A stretch of 64,000 bases of DNA from Gamsiella multidivaricata (taxonomy: Eukaryota > Mortierellomycota > Mortierellomycetes > Mortierellales > Mortierellaceae): assembly GCF_025024155.1 (NCBI RefSeq), contig NW_026251822.1, forward strand, positions 1-64,000. Reading direction: 5' to 3'. Under the pieces are notes generated by a model. That model was not told the origin of the DNA, did no database searches, and was given only the letters and a program-made list of their open reading frames with translations. Within the stretch, counting starts at the first letter, position 1. Each line of letters begins with the position of its first letter. Position numbers and translations under genes: made by a program. Shown in pieces: positions 9,301-22,042 of this stretch.

Positions 9301-12300
9301 TCATAACCTCTGCACCTCACATTCCCTACCTTGACAACACAACTTGACCGCTGCTAGCAGAGGTGCATTCTTGACCGCGAGGGCATCCTTCTTCTTCTGA
9401 GACACGGTGTTCTCACCAAAAAAAGGATCAGCAGCTAATACGCCCGAGTAAAACACAATCTCAATAGCTCGTCTCTGCAGCGACGCAGGCAGCTTCACAA
9501 AGGGTCCCATCACCGTCCGCTTCCCACCTTGGCCATCCTTGTTAGCGACCGTGACACAGAAGAAGAGGGCCATGTAGCTCTGCAGCGTCTTCAGGAACTG
9601 CACCCGTTCCTTCTCGCGCTCCGCCTCTACATGATTGTCCCCTGCGATCACGGTCACCCACGCCAAAAGATCAAGCACAGTCTGGCTGGTCTCGATTCTC
9701 TCCGTACCAAGGTCCCACAACAACTTCGGCAATTTCAGTAAGCTAGACGCAAGAAGACCGGACATCTTTCTGATCGAGCCCTGCTGTTCTCTCCGACTCT
9801 TCTTCGACAGTCCCGACAAAGCCCTTCGGACCACCGTGGCACGGGCTCCCGGTATGGTCACAGTAAAAGATCCGGTGTAGTGGGGGTGCGATTGCAACTG
9901 GTCGAGAGGGAACAATGTCGGTCGTCAGTACACCGATGAAGATATCCAATTACATAAACAGCTAAAGCAGAGTTACCTCATATCATACCTTGATAACCAA
10001 AGCTAGAAACTGGAGCACAATGTTCTTGGCGCCGCTCTGTACATGGACATTATCAAAGTACGTTATGAGGGCCTCAAACACCCACTCTCTCCGTTGGATT
10101 TCCAGGCAATTCAACAAAGTCCAGAGTGTGGGAAGGAGGGCCACCAGATGCTGAGACTTAAAGTCTGTGGAAAGGCTGCTCATAATGGGCGTTTGACTGA
10201 GACCTGCATCGACGTCCTTCTGACCCTCCGGAGTGACCCATCCGAGGGTATCGAGAACAAAATCGACAACTTGGTCTGCCCATGCTGGTGTCTCCACTCG
10301 GATAGAGACCATATCATCATTTTTATGGATCCAACCCTGTGGTGCGTTTTCATCCGCCTCGCTGTCATAATCTGATGAAGAAGATATTAATGGCTCGTCC
10401 TCCATTGCCGCCATGCGCTTCTTCGCGTGTTTGTTGGAGGGTCTGTACGAGGTTTTCAACGCTTTTTTGGCCCTGGTCTGAGAGACGCTCGTAGTCGATT
10501 TCTTCAAATTATCTTTGTGTACGCTTCGCACCCTTCCAATGCCGGACCCCAGCAGGAACAGAGACGTCAATTCGCAATATGTGGTATTCATCTCTTGCAG
10601 GATGGAGGCTACCTATGTGTACCAGAGAATAAATATGAGTAAGTGTTAATGACACCACTAGAAACAGTTTCAACACACTGGCACACTCAGTCTCAAGTCT
10701 TTACCTTTGAGTCCATCATCGCTACGGTATCCTTGCCGAACGGAAAGTAGATCAGGACATGTCGGAGCAAACCCTGCAGATATTCCTCCAGCCATCGCTC
10801 TTCCTCTCTCTCCAGCTCGATTTCCTCCTCAGTCTCTGCATTCTTCTTTGGCCGGGCCAGGGCTGCCCTCCAAAGAATACCCCAAATTCTTAGTACCAGG
10901 TGAACGATCGTCAGAGCATGGTTGGCGTGGATAGTCGTGGTTGAAGCAAAAACTGTCGGCGCAGTATCCAACCACATTGAGAGTAACAATGGGTGCAAAG
11001 TTGAAATCAAAGGCTTGATCTGGGAGAGCCGACCCTGAGCTCCACCAAGGCTATCGTCGGCGCTTTTGCCACTACCACTCGCACCGGCATTGGCTCCCAC
11101 GCCAGACGCTGCTGCTCCTCCTTGCTGCGGGAAGACCTTAATAGGAATGCTGGTAGCCTCAGCAAAGTCGCTACCCGAGTTTTGAGTTTGGCCAAAAATA
11201 GCGAGGATCATTGAAGAGCGAGCAGTGGAAGGGTGGATCGGGAAAATGGCAGGTGCTTGATAATGCCTGGTAGCATGACTGAATGAAACGACAGGCGTAG
11301 GGTCGAACAGCAACGATCCTGCTTGTTCTGCTTCCTTCTCATCAGCAGAATCCTCAGTTTGAAGCGATTCGCCATCCGTATCGCTTTGCTCTTCACTGCT
11401 CTTCTCGTCGTCCTCACTTGACTCATCACTTGAAAGGGCTCTTTTGCGGGTGGAGCGTCCTAGGGTGCGATCCTTTGCGCTGTGTTGTGATGCCTTCCGC
11501 TTCTTTGCGTCTGATACTTTGGACTGCCCATCATGACTTCCAAAATGTGTCCTGGCTGTGTTGAACGACTTGCGGGCGTGAGCGGTTGCCAAAAAGTTCC
11601 TCAAAAACCAGTACGGGTCCTTCTCGCTTTCTTTTCCTCCCAGACCTTCTTGTAAAAATCCAGCCAAGCTTTGCAGGACATCGCTCTTGGCTTTCAGTGA
11701 GCCCGGTGCGTTCTTGCCTGTGATGGCTCCAGCTACTGTCTTTGAGGTAGAAAGCGTCGATCCTACTCCACCAACCATCCCCGATGCTGCTGAGGCTGAA
11801 AAAGACATTGCACTTGATAGCTTTGAAGCGTTCGTGGCATTTGAGTCCGATGTTAAGAGCGAGACATAGTTGGGAATGATCTATGAGAGAAAATGATGAT
11901 CGTCTCGTGAATTTGCTGTACAAAACTACAGGGGGCGCAATGGACGTATAGTCATTACCAAACAATGGCATACCTTATCCCAAAAGCCATTGACAGCGAT
12001 CTGACCTCCAACTGCAACCCAGAGATCCATGAACTTAAGGGCGTCATCGCGGATATCTTCCAAAATATGGGTCATGGCGGAGCAAGTGTATACGATTAGG
12101 AGCGGCAAAAACGGGTGAACGTCTCGAGGGTGGAGCATTGGGATAAATTCCCCAAGGAATGATTGTAAAGCCTTGCGCACAATGCTCGACTAGAAGGGAG
12201 AAAAAAATGGTGAATGACAGCGGTTAGACAGACGAGCATATCGACTAGACCGAACCCTTTCTTCTATGGCAAGTCCGGGACATGAAACATACATCGTCAA

Positions 12301-12891
12301 TCAAAAGCCGGACCACGGTGTTGACAAGGACACCGAGGTGAAGGGGTAACAGATGCGGATGGCGATGAAAAAGATCTCGCATACCCAAGAGCGCGTCCTT
12401 GCGAGTGCTAGGACTATAGTGCTTCAATTGGGTTATGAGTTCTGCGAAGGTGGTATTGCGGGAATTCGTCAGGAGAGCGGTCTTGTCATGGCTGATGGAT
12501 TGGCTAGGAAGCGAGATGGCTGCAGAGTGAAATAGGGGAGTGTAAGTTGTTTTCAAACAGTTTCAACAAGACGGATCGAGGTTTGTTAAGGATGAAGCTG
12601 CGAGGTCTAGCCTTTGTCTCGTACCCCTTGATTTGAAGGACGTGTCCGTAAAGCTGTCGGCAATGGCCTTTTTCTTCCCGACCTTCAGTTTGGTTTTCTA
12701 TGGTTGCATAAGGAGCGCAAAATGCAGCCGTGTCAGCGTACAGATCGTGGACTCACAGTAATGCCACTGAGACGTGTGTCGAGGAGAAGAGACCCGTCCA
12801 GTCCAGTCCAGTCCTGTCTGGTCTATGTTTACTGCTATACCTTGAAGTCGGCATTCTTTTCCTTTTTCCGCTTGCTGCTTGACTTTGGCAT
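9301..12891 (-). CDS. TEX10/Ipi1-like pre-60S ribosome assembly factor
   Basis: Predicted 987-residue nuclear protein of the Rix1/PELP1 complex family, which acts with Rea1 in late 60S maturation and ITS2 processing. Seven exons close in phase: 12841-12891, 12625-12697, 12293-12519, 11974-12189, 10705-11880, 9989-10612 and 9301-9897. The N-terminus is Lys/Ser-rich (MPKSSSKRKKEKNADFK), typical of this family. It is followed by the conserved Ipi1/TEX10 block TTFAELITQLKHYSPSTRKD with DALLGMRDLF. HEAT-like helices follow, then a long acidic Ser/Glu/Asp region (about residues 290-360). The length matches animal TEX10 rather than the short yeast Ipi1 (about 330). Assignment rests on the N-terminal block; the C-terminal half is called only by continuity. 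Confidence 0.85.
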
Positions 12892-13859
12892 CGTAGGGGG
12901 GAGGAGGCGGCGGGGGTGGTGGATGTGATGACTGAGGTGGGTCGATGAAGAAGGATAGGGGCCTGCCTGCCACTGTAACTGTATTAAACTGAGGAAAAAA
13001 GAAAGTGGACTGGTAAACAGCGCAGCCACAAACAACAGCTCCAAAAAAGAGAAAGTCGTCCCTTCGTGCTTCGCCCCATCGAGCCTCAACCCTCTCGGTG
13101 TATCCCATTACCACTCTGGCTGCAAAAACACCCATGCTATGGCGCATCCTTCCAATATACCAGGTACTCTGCAGCACATTCATTTTCCTCACACGGAAAG
13201 GGGGGGGGGGGGTAGAGACCGATCAGCCAGTTGACCGCTCTTGTTTCTTTTGCTGTCGTTTTTTAATGAGTGTACACACACTGAGGCGAGCACAAGGCGT
13301 GGCCGTTGGGTGATACGGCTCTTGTCAACTCGACCGTGAACCTGGTACATCAGCCTGCAAGAGGTATTTCATCACATAGCAGCTACATAAAGGAGTCAGC
13401 GAGGCCGCCAATACCACTCCATCTGCGAGGATAAAAATGTATGCTATGTAGTTGTTGTAGTTATAATATGTAAAATGGCTCTTGGTTGCGCATGTGGAGA
13501 CTCCTGCACTGCGATTACTGCCTCAACCACGTCGAACGAGGACCAGGTCCCAGGGTTGAGAATCTGATTCAAGCAGCTGTACAGGACGTACTTTGTTTAT
13601 TGACAATTTCTTTTTTCTCAAAAGCTTCCTAATTCAATAAATTACAATTGCGTTTGCAAGACTATCTCTACTGTGAAAATGGGAAGTGTAATTTTCTATA
13701 AAGGCATTACAGATTGAAGTCGTTGGATCGGTGGATTTATACATCGATATGTAGTTGACTGATCTGAAGGGACCATGTCATCTACAACACGGTATCTTTA
13801 TCGCATCAAACCCGAAAAAGAAAAAAAAAAAGAGCGAGAAGTAACCCTCGTCGTCGGGC
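12892..13859. other. Intergenic, 5' of the TEX10/Ipi1 gene
   Basis: Holds a poly-G run at 13201-13212 and A/T runs. It is the promoter side of the minus-strand TEX10/Ipi1 gene. No gene is supported. Confidence 0.4.
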
Positions 13860-14136
13860 TTACTTGTCCATCTGGATAACACGTGAAGAACCGGGAGGAG
13901 GGGTGCATGTGGACCGTGGGAAGGAAGCAGCGACAGGAAGAAGAAAGGGTGGCATTCCTGATGCACTTGCATTAATAGCAGGAGCAGTGTGCTCGAATGG
14001 CGACACAGGAGCATGATACGCCCTACTGCAGTCGCCTGTCAAGATAGCAGCTTTTAGATGTCTATTTCTTCGCGTTGTAATTTGATCCGACAGGTTGAAA
14101 GAGACAGCAGGAAGCGGGTCGTTCTGGGAAGTAACC
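13860..14136 (-). other. Possible terminal exon of an unrecognised minus-strand gene
   Basis: From a TTTTAG acceptor at 14137-14139, one minus-strand frame stays open for about 92 codons to a TAA. It passes through LPAVSFNLSDQITTRRN and a Pro/Ser-rich tail ending SSRVIQMDK. Upstream exons may lie at 14225-14430, where a second frame is open, but I could not join them. No family is recognised. Confidence 0.3.
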
Positions 14137-14139
14137 CTA

Positions 14140-14736
14140 AAATAAAAACAGGGTTCTAGTCGCTATTTTCTCATTTGCACATGGACTACGGCACAGAATT
14201 CAAAAAGCCAGCCGGGGAACAAAAAAAAAAGAAAATGGAGTATTCTTGCCGGTCTTCCGTTGCTGCAAGTGTCCCCAGAGAGCGATGTCCCTTTGCGACC
14301 CACAGGCGTATAGACGATGAAGATGCAGATACGGACTTGGTGTCAGTCTTCAGGACTAGTTACAGTGCTTGCTGTCGTACAGACGTGTACTGTGCACTTG
14401 CACAGCCGATGGAGTGTTTGCTGAGCCATGGGTAGAAGTGCGCGAGTGTGAGTGTGAGTGTGAGCGCGAGTTGAGGATGTGTGCCTTGTTGTTTCTTTAA
14501 AGAGGTATCCCCCCGCAAAACCCCGCAAGCCGGTGAAGCAATATTGTCTTCTGCGGTCCCCCCCGTCCCTGCCTGCCCCGCATTATTCTCAGCACACCAC
14601 ACACAACATACACAAAAGCGACAAGCGTATAGTGCCTTCTCTCCTTTTCTCTCCCTCTCCCTCTTCCTCTTCCTCTTCCTCTTCCTCTTCCCTCACTCCT
14701 CCCCTTGCACATTCCATACCTACACCACACACCACC
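14140..14736. other. Upstream region of the aspartate aminotransferase gene
   Basis: Pyrimidine-rich leader (14636-14710, TCTTCC-type repeats) before the ATG at 14737. No TATA box is apparent. Confidence 0.4.
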
Positions 14737-16875
14737 ATGTTGGCTGCCCACTCCAGATCCCTCGCTCGCGTCGCCCTGACTCGCGCCACCATTCGCCCCA
14801 CCGCTGCCATCGGCATCCGTTTCTCATCCGTCTGGGCCAATGTTCCCATGGGTATGTTTGTCCACTTGCCTATCTCCCATACTTCAGATGGTCATGTTAG
14901 TGCCAAAACCGACAAAGCCTCAAGGGACACGCAACTCCAAAGCACGAACAAAAAACATGAACGTGGACATGAACGTGAACAAGAACCAAAGGGAAGACAT
15001 ATCAGCAACAGGAGCGCGCAAGAGCCCCCAAACCACTGAAGCAGGACCCTGTTCTGCGCAGGAAACGACATTGATCAGCATCAATATCCTTCTCCAGAGT
15101 AAAGACACGACTTAAACTGGATCTTGGGACTAGCAATATTGCAATTGCTCGATTGCTCTGCGAATGTGTCCGACAAAAATAAAAGGACCTGGATCCAGGA
15201 CGAGAAAGATTTACGAGGATCGATCGGATGAGATTTTTGACCCATGTTATCAAAGAAAACAAAAGAAATGACTCTCGATACTGACGAATCCCCCCCCCCC
15301 CCCCCCCACCTATTCCATCTCTTAGGCCCTCCCGACGCCATTCTCGGTGTCACCGAGGCATTCAAGAAGGATACCGACCCGCGCAAGATGAACCTCGGTG
15401 TTGGTGCCTACCGTGATGATGCAGGAAAGCCCTTTGTCCTGAACTGTGTCCGCAAGGTACAGTGTCCAATGATACATACGTCCTACCCCTCTTCATGTGA
15501 CAAGGCCGTTGTTTGTTTGTTTGTTCTGAAAAGACTGACGCTTATTCTGGCATGCATTTTGGGTTTCGTTCGATCCATAGGCCGAGAACAAGATCATGAA
15601 GGATCTGCTCGACAAGGAGTATGCCGGCATCACCGGTGTCCCAGAGTTCAACAAAGGCGCTGCTCTTCTTGCCTATGGTGCCGACAGTGCTCCTTTGAAG
15701 GAGGGTCGCGTAAGTTCGTGATCTATTTCAAGATTTTGTGCCTTTTAAGAAAGTGCGCATTGAATGACTAATGTTTACCGCGGCTTTTTTTTTTTTTTTT
15801 TTTTTTTTTTTATACCTTCTTCTTTCTGATACCTGATACATAACCCTCTTGTAGATCGCTATCACCCAGACCATCTCCGGCACTGGTGCTCTCCGTATTG
15901 GAGGTGAATTCCTTGCCAGATGGCTTCCTACTACCAAGAAGATCTTCGTTCCCACCCCCACCTGGGGCAACCACATCCCAATCTTCAAGGACTCTGGCCT
16001 GGAGGTTAACCACTACAAGTACTTTGACAAGAAGACAAACGGATTGGACTTCGAAGGCATGGTCAACGACATCAAGGTAAATACAACGCGTCGACATGGC
16101 CAAATGGGGGCGATCTGTTCAGTGGTTCTGTCCAAGAGTGTGCTGACAAGTTGGTTCTTCGCTTTGCACTTTATAGAACGCTCCTAAGGGCTCCGTCATT
16201 TTGCTTCACGCCTGCGCCCACAATCCCACTGGTGTTGACCCAACCCAGGCTCAGTGGGACGAACTTTCAAAGGTGGTCAAGGAGGCTGGCCACTTCCCCT
16301 TCTTTGATATGGCTTATCAGGGCTTTGCCTCTGGAAGCACTGATAAGGATGCCTATGCTCTCCGCAAGTTTGTCAAGGATGGCCACCTTGTTGCCCTCTC
16401 TCAGTCGTTTGCCAAGAATATGGGTCTCTATGGAGAGCGCACTGGTTCGTTCAGTTTGGTGACATCCTCGCCCGAGGAGAAGGCCCGTGTCGACTCTCAG
16501 ATCAAGATTGTTGTTCGCCCCATGTACTCGAACCCCCCTGTGAACGGAGCTCGCATCGTCTCCGCGGTCTTGGACACGCCCGAGTTGAACGCCGAGTGGT
16601 TGAAGGAGGTTAAGCTGATGGCTGATCGCATCATCACCATGCGCACTCAGCTCAAGGACCACCTCGTGAACGAGTACAAGTCCAAGCTGAACTGGGATCA
16701 CATCACAAACCAGATCGGTATGTTCTGCTACACAGGCTTGACGCCCGAGCAGGTCGAGAAACTGAAGACGGAGCACCATGTCTACCTGACCAAGGATGGC
16801 CGTATCTCCGTTGCCGGTATCTCGAGCAAGAACGTTGGCTACCTCGCCAAGGCCATCCACGAGGTCACCAAGTAA
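14737..16875 (+). CDS. AAT1: Aspartate aminotransferase, mitochondrial
   Basis: A PLP-dependent transaminase interconverting aspartate + 2-oxoglutarate and oxaloacetate + glutamate, part of the malate-aspartate shuttle. Five exons: 14737-14851, 15326-15456, 15581-15709, 15855-16076 and 16177-16875, giving 431 residues, the usual length for the mitochondrial isoform. The first 30 residues are Arg/Ala/Ser-rich without acids ([20 protein letters not shown]), a matrix-targeting presequence. Family blocks include [28 protein letters not shown] and [14 protein letters not shown], whose Lys (about 279) is the PLP-binding lysine. The C-terminal Arg that binds the distal carboxylate lies in GRISVAGI. 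Intron 1 contains a 19-C run. Together with the glutamate carrier at 33-36 kb it points to mitochondrial amino-acid shuttling. Confidence 0.97.
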
Positions 16876-17407
16876 ACGTTTCTCTCTTTCTATAGTTGTC
16901 TATGTCTAGTCTAAAATATGTTGCATACATATACGCTCTTGCTTTCTCCCATTTTCTCTTTGCTCTTTTCTTGTTCATAAACTTTGCCGCCGATACACGA
17001 ATTGACATGGACGTGGATCCATTGATGACGTACTGAGGTGGTAACGAGAGATAAAGACCAATGGGCAAGCTGTGCTGTTTCACGCGTTACATAGTTTGAC
17101 ATCGTGGAGGAGGGTCCCATTGGGGGTTCAATGAAATGAACGCGAGACACATTTTTTTTTTCCGTCACTCATCGAGCGTGGATGTATGGGTGTGCGAGTC
17201 AGTGGTAAACTGAGACGAAGAAAGAGAAGAAAGAAGCAGCAGCAGTGGCAGTAGCTACCAATTTCACAACCAAAAAGACCTTCTTTGCTGTTTTCTTTTT
17301 CTCTTTCTCTTCAACCAAAACACTTCGTACCAGCACATTCCTCTGTTCTCTGCTCTTCTTACTAACAATCTCACCTCGTCAATCAATCATCTTCATCACT
17401 CTCCAAC
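16876..17407. other. Intergenic, 3' UTR and promoter
   Basis: 3' flank of the aminotransferase gene followed by a T/C-rich leader for the next plus-strand gene. Nothing else is recognised. Confidence 0.4.
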
Positions 17408-18501
17408 ATGGCTCAAGGCGCTTCGCTTTTCCGATTGCTGAACCTCATCGTCGGTAAGGGGCGACGAGCGGCTGAAATAGCTGCTATCATGCATCTCCAC
17501 AGTCTAATATAACCAGTGATAGCCATCGACATTTGACCTGCATACTGACGATGGATATGAATCTATCAATCCTACCGTCTTATCTCATTCCATCCCATTC
17601 TGTCGCATTGCGACTACAAAATAACCCCTGTTCGAAGCGGTCCTTATCATCCTCGGCGGTATCCTGCTCTTTGTCCATATCGGATCATGGAACTCGGGCA
17701 TCCTTGGTGTGTTCCTTTGGTAAGCATCAACATCTGCTTGGTCTGTGCACCCCCCCCTCTCCCCCCTTGCGCATGCCCACATGGATTTGTGATGGTTACA
17801 CCTAATCGTTAGACTAACGCATTCTTCGTTGGTGATACACACACGTTCCAGCATCTTTGGATTGTTGACATTCGCATTGGAGTTCACCATCCCCGAGTCG
17901 ATGGTCTATAACTTGGGCTTCATGTTCTCGCTCCTCGGACGAGGCATTTGTAAGTTGTGTCGTGGCGGTGGTATTTTTTTTTTTTTTTTTTACTTGACTT
18001 TGTCTCATATCTTTGGATGAGAGCTAATCATTTTTCTTCATATGAATCATTGTGTTTTTTTTTTTTTTTTTTTTTTTTTTCGCCCGATGCAGTCTATGTC
18101 AGGCAAGTCTACATTTTCGTGCCAAAAGAACGAAGAGTCTTCATGGATGTGAAAGAAGACGGAGAGAAAAAGAAAAGAGAAAGAATGCTCTAACCTTGAG
18201 CTTTGCTTCCTTCCGATATAGCATGGGCCTGTTGACGCTGTCATGGAGGTGGTTCAACATCCTGGTCGGATGCATCATTATGGCCGTCGGGCTCTTTTAC
18301 ATCGCCATGCACTTTGTCGGCGCCACGCCTTCGCCCTCCATGTCGGCCGTGCCCAACACTTCGTCCACGAACCTTAACCCCAACTACAACAGTTCCCAGA
18401 GCTACACCAATCCCTCTGGTGAACAGCCTAGCATGACCCAGACCTATCAGAGCCCCGACCCCAATAACGCTGCTCACTACGACACCCCCTCGCGCGCCTA
18501 A
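17408..18501 (+). CDS. COPI-associated family tetraspan membrane protein
   Basis: Predicted 171-residue membrane protein of the COPI-associated/Tvp family, likely Golgi. Five exons: 17408-17453, 17638-17719, 17852-17949, 18093-18102 and 18222-18501. The fourth is a 10-nt micro-exon that ends at a GC donor (gcaagt). With it the frame reads RGIFYVSMGLLTLSW, matching the family pattern of a Gly-Arg-Gly-hydrophobic turn into the last membrane helix. Four hydrophobic segments are visible: residues about 7-25 (LLNLIVAVLIILGGILLFV), 33-58, 66-85 and 95-118. A Ser/Asn/Pro-rich hydrophilic tail of about 55 residues follows. Molecular function is not established; Golgi location is by family analogy. 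Confidence 0.8.
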
Positions 18502-18867
18502 GTCGAAGCACCGACACGCACCCATTCATCGTATCGCAAAAGTGCACTTTCGCACTTCTTTTTCTGTGCATAACTCTTTAATCCTTGTAGGGCGCCTTGT
18601 ATCTGAGAATAGCGCCATTTTTTTTTTTTTTCTTATTCTCCATCTTTATTCTTTAATCATCAGTCTTTGACTAGAAAGCCTGAGGCGCAGAGCAGTCGTT
18701 TTCATCTTCAATTCTCGTGTAGTGTTTACGAATAACCATATTCTATGGACAAATAAAAGCAGTGCTATTGCTTCCTCTGTTTCTGCTGCAAGGACTCCAA
18801 TGCTGAGTGTGCTCATGAATCTAATTTTATTCTCCTACACCTTGTCCGCAACGCTCCGTATAACATT
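18502..18867. other. Convergent 3' flanks
   Basis: 3' ends of the COPI-associated gene (+) and the mutase gene (-). A T-run lies at 18620-18632. Confidence 0.5.
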
Positions 18868-21800
18868 CTACACCTTCAGCTTCTCCTCAATCTTGTTCAC
18901 AACCTCCTGTGCTGCAACGGGGATGCGTGTTCCAGGACCGAACACAGAGGTCACACCAGCATCAAACAAAAACTGGTAGTCCTGCTGAGGGATCACTCCG
19001 CCGCAGATGACCAGCTTGTCGCCAGCACCCTGCTTCTTGAGTTCCGCAATCAGCTGTGGGACCAGTGTCTTGTGGCCCGCAGCCTGGGACGAAACACCAA
19101 CAACGTGCACATCAGCATCGATGGCCTGGCGAGCAACCTCCGCTGGTGTCTGGAAGAGAGGTCCGACATCCACGTCAAAGCCGAGATCCGCAAAGCCAGA
19201 CGCAATGACCTTCGCACCACGGTCGTGTCCATCCTGACCCATCTTGGCTACCAGCAGACGTGGCCGTCTTCCCTGAGCCTTCAAAAACTTCTCAACCAAT
19301 GAAATGGTGTCGCTCACATCGCTGCTGTCACCGTACTCGGACTTGTATGCACCAGAGACCACACGGATTGTGGGTGAGTGACGGCCCCAAATCTTTTCCA
19401 GCGCATCCGAAATCTCGCCCACAGAGCACCTCTCTTTCGCTGCCTCGACTGCAAGGCCGAGCAAGTTACCCTTTCCTGTCTTGGCACACTCTGTCAGCGC
19501 CTCTAGACATGCAGCAGCCTTTTCTGCGTTTCTGGTCTTTCTCATGTTCTCCAAGCGCCTGGTCTGACCCAGTCTGACAGCAGTGTTATCGATAGCCAGA
19601 ACATCGATCGGATCCTCCTTGGCCAATCTATACTTGTTGACACCAACAATCGTGTCTATTATCGCGAACAAAAATAAGAGTACAAGATCATGAGATGAAC
19701 GTCCAAGGTCAACGCTCGTTTTCGCGCATCGCATATCAATGTACGACTGAAAACACGAGTCGATAGCTCACCTTGACCAGAATCAATGCGAGCTTGCTTT
19801 TTGGCTGCTGATTCTTCGATTCGCAGCTTGGGCATGCCACTGGCCACGGCCTTGGCCATGCCTCCCATGGCCTCGACCTCCTCAACAATCTGCTTCGCAG
19901 CGTCGTACATGTCATTAGTCATGGACTCCATCATGTACGACCCACCCCAAGGATCGGCGACCTTTGGAATGAAGGCCTCTTCCTGCAGAATTAGCTGGGT
20001 ATTACGGGCAATGCGTGCACTGAATTCGGTAGGCAATCCAATGGCCTCATCGAATGCGTTTGTATGAAGGGATTGAGTGCCTCCAAGAGTGGCAGCCATG
20101 GCCTCGACAGTGGTGCGGATGACATTATTGTAGGGATCCTATTGTAGTAGCGACTGATGAGTGGGAAAGCAGGAGAAAAGTGGGATACTAATATCAAGCA
20201 GCTTTGCCTACACAACGTACCTGCTCCGTCAGGGACCATCCAGAGGTCTGGCAATGTGTTCGCAGCAGCAAACTCTTTTCACTCTTGGGCTGGAACTTCT
20301 CCTTGACGAGGACAGCCCAGAGACGACGGGCGGCCCTCATCTTTGCGATCTCCATGTAAAAGTTCATGCCAATGGCCCAGAAGAAGGAGAGACGGGGGGC
20401 GAATTGGTCGACGGTCATGCCCGCCTTGAGTCCCGTGCGAATGTACTCTAATCCATCCGCAATTGTAAAAGCCATCTCGAGAACATTGTCGGCTCCTGCT
20501 TCCTGCATGTGGTATCCAGAAATCGAGATCGAGTTGTACTTGGGCATGTTTTCAGAGGTGTAGGAAAAGATATCGCCAATGATTTTCATGGATGGCTCTG
20601 GGGGATAGATGAATGTGTTGCGCACCATAAACTCTTTCAAAATATCGTTCTGGATCGTTCCTGACAATTCTGCCAATTTGGCGCCCTATTTACACCAGTA
20701 ATGTTGTTTGTAATAGAAAGGACAGGAATGAGAGGCGTGTTTTAAAAGATAATGAAGCTATAAGAAAGCATGTAGGGTACATAAAAGACAAAGACAAACT
20801 TGCCTGTTCCAGTCCCGCAACGATGAACATGGCGAGAATTGGCAGCACCGCACCGTTCATTGTCATTGAGACGGACATTTTGTTAAGCGGGATCCCATCA
20901 AAAAGAATCTAGTGTGCCGAAAAGCGAAAGAAAGACGAAGGCAACAGATCAGATTAGTCGTTCTCGTCCAAGAGATTGCAACATTCAAAGCAAGCAATTC
21001 GAAGAAAAAGGACTTTATGAGGTCAATTGCTTACATACCTTCGTATCCTCGACCGAGTCGATAGCGACTCCAGCCATACCGACATCTCCAACAGCTCTTG
21101 GATGGTCAGAGTCATATCTATGTAATCCGGATACAAATAGTGTCGGAAGTCAATGTTGTGTTCTTTCAGCTTGAACCTATGCTTTCAAAGCAGGCATATT
21201 CCTGCCAACTTATTACCCTCGATGGGTGGCGAGATCAAAGGCAACACTGAGACCCTGCTGACCCGCAGCCAAGTTCTTGCGGTAAAACTTGTTGGATTCC
21301 TCGACGGTACTGAATCCGGCATACTAGATGGAGCCACGGGTGAACGATGGTAACATTTGTTAGATCAAAATAAGTTTTTGTGTTTTTGTTTTTTCTCATA
21401 AAGTAGAACAAAGTCTTCCGGTAAATCGGGACCCAGCCAAGCACACGCAGCAACCGCGCGAGTCCACGTACCTGGCGGACAGTCCACGGTCTGGCAGTGT
21501 ACATGGAAGCGTATGGACCACGGGTGAAGGGAAATGCGCCGGGGATCTCGTCAGGAATGCTCTTGGTATCGGCCTGGGTGTAGACAGGCTTGACATTCAA
21601 TCCCTCTGCGGTTCGCCAGGTAAGGACCTCTTCAGGGCTCTTACCCTTGAGTTCCTTTGTAGCCAGCTTGGCCCATTGCTCGTGCAGCGGCTGGCGCGTT
21701 CGCTCGGTTGTATAGGCCTGTATCACCACAGAATGCATAACAAAAGATAAATAAAAAAATAATAATAAGAAGAATTAATGGACAAGCCAAAAGGATTCAG

Positions 21801-22042
21801 GCACTCAAACAAGAGCAGGCAAGTCGGTCTTTGACAGATCGGGTTAAGGAGAGGGAAAAAAGCGATCAGAGAGATGTGATTAGAGTGTTTTTGATTGGTG
21901 GAGGAGATTCGATCTGATTGATTGGGTCCATGGGGAGGAGGCGAAGAAGACGAGATTCCTTTGGGGACTGTACCTTGTTCAGGGGCAGACCAGGCCGCGC
22001 CCAGCGGGAGACAGGTCTGTGGATGTTTCTGAGGGACAGCAT
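18868..22042 (-). CDS. MMUT: Methylmalonyl-CoA mutase, mitochondrial (B12-dependent)
   Basis: Isomerises (R)-methylmalonyl-CoA to succinyl-CoA using adenosylcobalamin, the last step of propionyl-CoA breakdown. Eight exons close in phase to 741 residues (human enzyme 750): 21974-22042, 21472-21717, 21217-21323, 21039-21117, 20804-20908, 20221-20685, 19772-20138 and 18868-19655. The Arg-rich N-terminus is a mitochondrial presequence. Substrate-barrel blocks seen are [34 protein letters not shown] and [13 protein letters not shown]. The C-terminal B12 domain has the base-off DxHxxG motif (GQDGHDRG, His about 623) and the Ser and Gly-rich segments binding the nucleotide tail. Exon 5 ends at a GC donor (gcaagt). 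All key motifs are intact, so the gene looks functional and implies cobalamin uptake. Confidence 0.97.

Noticed and set aside
14479..15039. 186-codon plus-strand frame including the aminotransferase presequence
   Set aside because: It extends AAT1 exon 1 at both ends into promoter and intron 1; splicing at 14851 gives the conserved protein.
16267..16860. 197-codon minus-strand frame over AAT1 exon 5
   Set aside because: Antisense of a strongly C-ending coding exon; the plus-strand protein is unambiguous.
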